A stretch of 5,943 nt of DNA from NCBI GenBank assembly GCA_910577675.1, contig CAJTOR010000007.1:1-5943 (forward strand), read 5' to 3'. Of the stretch, positions 4,459-5,943 are shown one piece after another. Origin of the DNA: an uncultured Lachnospiraceae bacterium. Lineage in GTDB: Bacteria > Bacillota > Clostridia > Lachnospirales > Lachnospiraceae. The notes beneath the pieces were generated by a model. The model searched no databases, was not told where the DNA came from, and was given only the letters and a program-made list of their open reading frames with translations. The position numbers and the translations under genes were made by a program. Every line of letters begins with the position of its first letter. Positions within the stretch are counted from its first letter, which is position 1.

Positions 4459-5871
4459 TTATACAGGATAAGCTTTATTCGATGTATCTGCCGCAGTTAC
4501 ATCCACTTTTTCCTGCTGTGCCTGACGGTATTTGAAGAACTCGGTTGCAACCTGTGGGAACAATGCATAGGAGAGGATATCCTCATCCTGCTGCTTCCAC
4601 TGTGCAATCTCCTTCTCGTACTCCTCAAGCTGCGGTTTGATTAAATCTGCCGGACGGCAGGTGATCGGCTTCGCATCACCGATGCACTTCTTCTGGACTT
4701 CCTTGTTAAATGGCTTGACAGTTTCGCCAAACTCGCCGGAAAGCACCTTCTTTGATTCCTTCGTCACCATCTTGTAACGCTCGCCCTGCAATACATTGAG
4801 TACCGCCTGTGTGCCGACAATCTGGGAGGACGGGGTAACAAGCGGCGGCTCGCCGAAATCTTTGCGCACTCTCGGGATCTCCTCGAGAACCTGATAATAT
4901 TTATCTTCCGCATTTGCTTCTTTAAGCTGCGATACAAGGTTTGAGAGCATACCACCCGGAACCTGATACAGAAGGGTCTTGATATTTACGCCCATTACCT
5001 TAGGATTGAGAAGCCCGGTCTTTAATGCATCCTCCTGCATCGGACGGAAATAGTCTGCGATCTCCGCGAGCAAATTCTGGTCAAGCCCGGTGTCGTACTC
5101 GGTTCCGCGGAAGGTTTCCACCATAACTTCGGTTGCCGGCTGGCTTGTTCCCATCGCAAACGGGGACATTGCCGTGTCAATAATATCCGCACCTGCTTCT
5201 ACGGATTTTAAATAGGTCATCGAAGCAACACCGGAGGTATAATGAGTATGCATTTCAATCGGGAGTTTCGTGCCAGCTTTCAATGCCTTAACTAATTTTG
5301 TTGCTTCATACGGAACCAAAAGCCCTGCCATATCTTTGATACAGAGGGAATCCGCACCCATCTCCTCAATTTTCTTTGCCATGTCAGTCCAATACTCAAG
5401 TGTATAGGCATCGCCGAGAGTATAGGAAAGCGCTATCTGCACATGCCCCTTTTCTTTATTTGCCGCCTTCACTGCGGTATGAAGGTTGCGCAGGTCATTG
5501 AAGCAGTCAAAGATACGGATGATATCAATACCGTTTGCAATTGATTTCTGCACAAAGTATTCCACTACATCGTCCGCATAATGGTTATAACCGAGAATGT
5601 TCTGTCCGCGGAAGAGCATCTGCAATTTCGTGTTCTTGAACCCGTCGCGCAGTTTGCGCAGTCTTTCCCAAGGATCTTCCTTCAGGAAGCGCAGGGACGC
5701 GTCAAATGTTGCACCACCCCAGCATTCCACCGCATAGTAGCCCACTTTGTCCATCTTGTCTACTATTGGCAGCATCTGTTCGGTGGACATTCTTGTTGCA
5801 ATCAGGGACTGATGGGCATCACGCAAAACAGTCTCCGTAATTTTTAAAGGTTTTTTCACCTGTTCAGCCAT
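4459..5871 (-). CDS. oadA: Oxaloacetate decarboxylase alpha / pyruvate carboxylase B-type carboxyltransferase subunit
   Basis: This 470-residue cytoplasmic protein is the carboxyltransferase that moves CO2 between oxaloacetate/pyruvate and a biotin carrier. Near the N-terminus is ETVLRDAHQS (13-22), with the metal-ligand Asp18. Then come YYAVECWGGATFDA (45-58), LFRGQNILGYNHYADD (86-101), CIKDMAG (177-183) with the family's carboxylated, metal-binding Lys179, MHTH (207-210) with ligands His208 and His210, and VPGGMLSNL (304-312). A C-terminal biotinyl domain, present in the longer members of about 580-600 residues, is absent: there is no AMKM-like motif and the protein ends in an Ala/Thr-rich tail. 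The biotin carrier must therefore be a separate protein. The start has GGAGG ten bases upstream. In Clostridia such subunits usually act in a sodium-pumping decarboxylase with membrane beta and gamma subunits. Those genes are not in view, so the choice between oadA and pycB is not settled. Confidence 0.92.
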   Translation of the reverse strand: MAEQVKKPLKITETVLRDAHQSLIATRMSTEQMLPIVDKMDKVGYYAVECWGGATFDASLRFLKEDPWERLRKLRDGFKNTKLQMLFRGQNILGYNHYADDVVEYFVQKSIANGIDIIRIFDCFNDLRNLHTAVKAANKEKGHVQIALSYTLGDAYTLEYWTDMAKKIEEMGADSLCIKDMAGLLVPYEATKLVKALKAGTKLPIEMHTHYTSGVASMTYLKSVEAGADIIDTAMSPFAMGTSQPATEVMVETFRGTEYDTGLDQNLLAEIADYFRPMQEDALKTGLLNPKVMGVNIKTLLYQVPGGMLSNLVSQLKEANAEDKYYQVLEEIPRVRKDFGEPPLVTPSSQIVGTQAVLNVLQGERYKMVTKESKKVLSGEFGETVKPFNKEVQKKCIGDAKPITCRPADLIKPQLEEYEKEIAQWKQQDEDILSYALFPQVATEFFKYRQAQQEKVDVTAADTSNKAYPV

Positions 5872-5885
5872 TTTCTAAATGCCTC

Positions 5886-5943
5886 CTATTTAAAGTTCCG
5901 CATATGTCCTTCCATCACCCTTCCCTTTTCAGAGGAAATCCCC
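5886..5943 (-). CDS. Possible C-terminal end of an upstream gene, partial
   Basis: From the right edge one minus-strand frame is open for 18 codons and ends RVMEGHMRNFK-stop, with TAG at 5888-5886. The final G of the stop is also the first G of the GGAGG that serves the carboxyltransferase gene, a spacing typical of genes in one operon. I recognise no family in so short a stretch, and an open frame of this length can occur by chance. Confidence 0.25.
   Translation of the reverse strand, partial: GISSEKGRVMEGHMRNFK

Noticed and set aside
3957..4535. Plus-strand frame of 192 codons
   Set aside because: It lies antisense to the RNA methyltransferase and oadA ends, which have clear motifs. No ribosome binding site or family resemblance supports it.

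Overview
The window is AT-rich, low-GC Gram-positive DNA. Strong GGAGG ribosome binding sites, consensus sigma-A type promoters, tRNAs without an encoded CCA and a biotin-domain-less oxaloacetate decarboxylase alpha subunit all fit a gut-type member of the Clostridia, most likely Lachnospiraceae. That assignment is an inference; no marker gene fixes the genus.

The right half (about 2880-5943) is ordinary housekeeping DNA, all on the minus strand. It holds the last codons of a possible unidentified gene at the window edge, a carboxyltransferase subunit (oadA-type), a terminator-like hairpin, a SpoU/TrmH-family RNA 2'-O-methyltransferase, and two identical tRNA-Glu(CUC) genes. Each tRNA gene has its own promoter and Rho-independent terminator; they come from a tandem duplication of about 130 bp.

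The left half (1-2400) is the interesting part. Two consecutive minus-strand genes encode paralogous proteins with an N-terminal XRE-type helix-turn-helix and a long helical, TPR-like C-terminal region. This is the architecture of the RRNPP peptide-sensing regulators (Rgg, PlcR, NprR, PrgX and relatives). They overlap by 25 bp and share a strong promoter (TTGATT-N17-TATAAT). Converging on them from the left is a small gene of 58 codons (253-429). Its product has a basic N-terminus, a single hydrophobic segment and a polar tail ending in KEEIIIAP, as expected of a secreted pro-pheromone. Its stop codon overlaps the stop codon of the nearer regulator by 4 bp.

The small gene is read from a promoter (TTTACA-N17-TATACT) whose -35 box lies in one arm of a perfect 20-bp inverted repeat (99-118/137-156). 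The other arm holds the -35 box of a mirror-image promoter (TTTACA-N17-TATAAT) firing leftward, towards a gene that is cut off by the window edge. The two promoters are symmetric to the base about the centre of the palindrome. Translation initiation of the small gene is also odd: the only good ribosome binding site serves an ATG-AAA-AAA-TGA mini-ORF, whose stop overlaps the start of the peptide frame.

Taken together, positions 1-2400 look like a self-contained peptide signalling cassette: pro-peptide, one or two receptor-regulators, and a palindromic operator controlling both the peptide and a divergent target gene. The component types are known. That this particular set forms a system is an inference from layout and protein features and has not been tested. 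The stretch 2389-2880 holds no convincing gene, only an isolated plus-strand promoter and some unexplained secondary structure.
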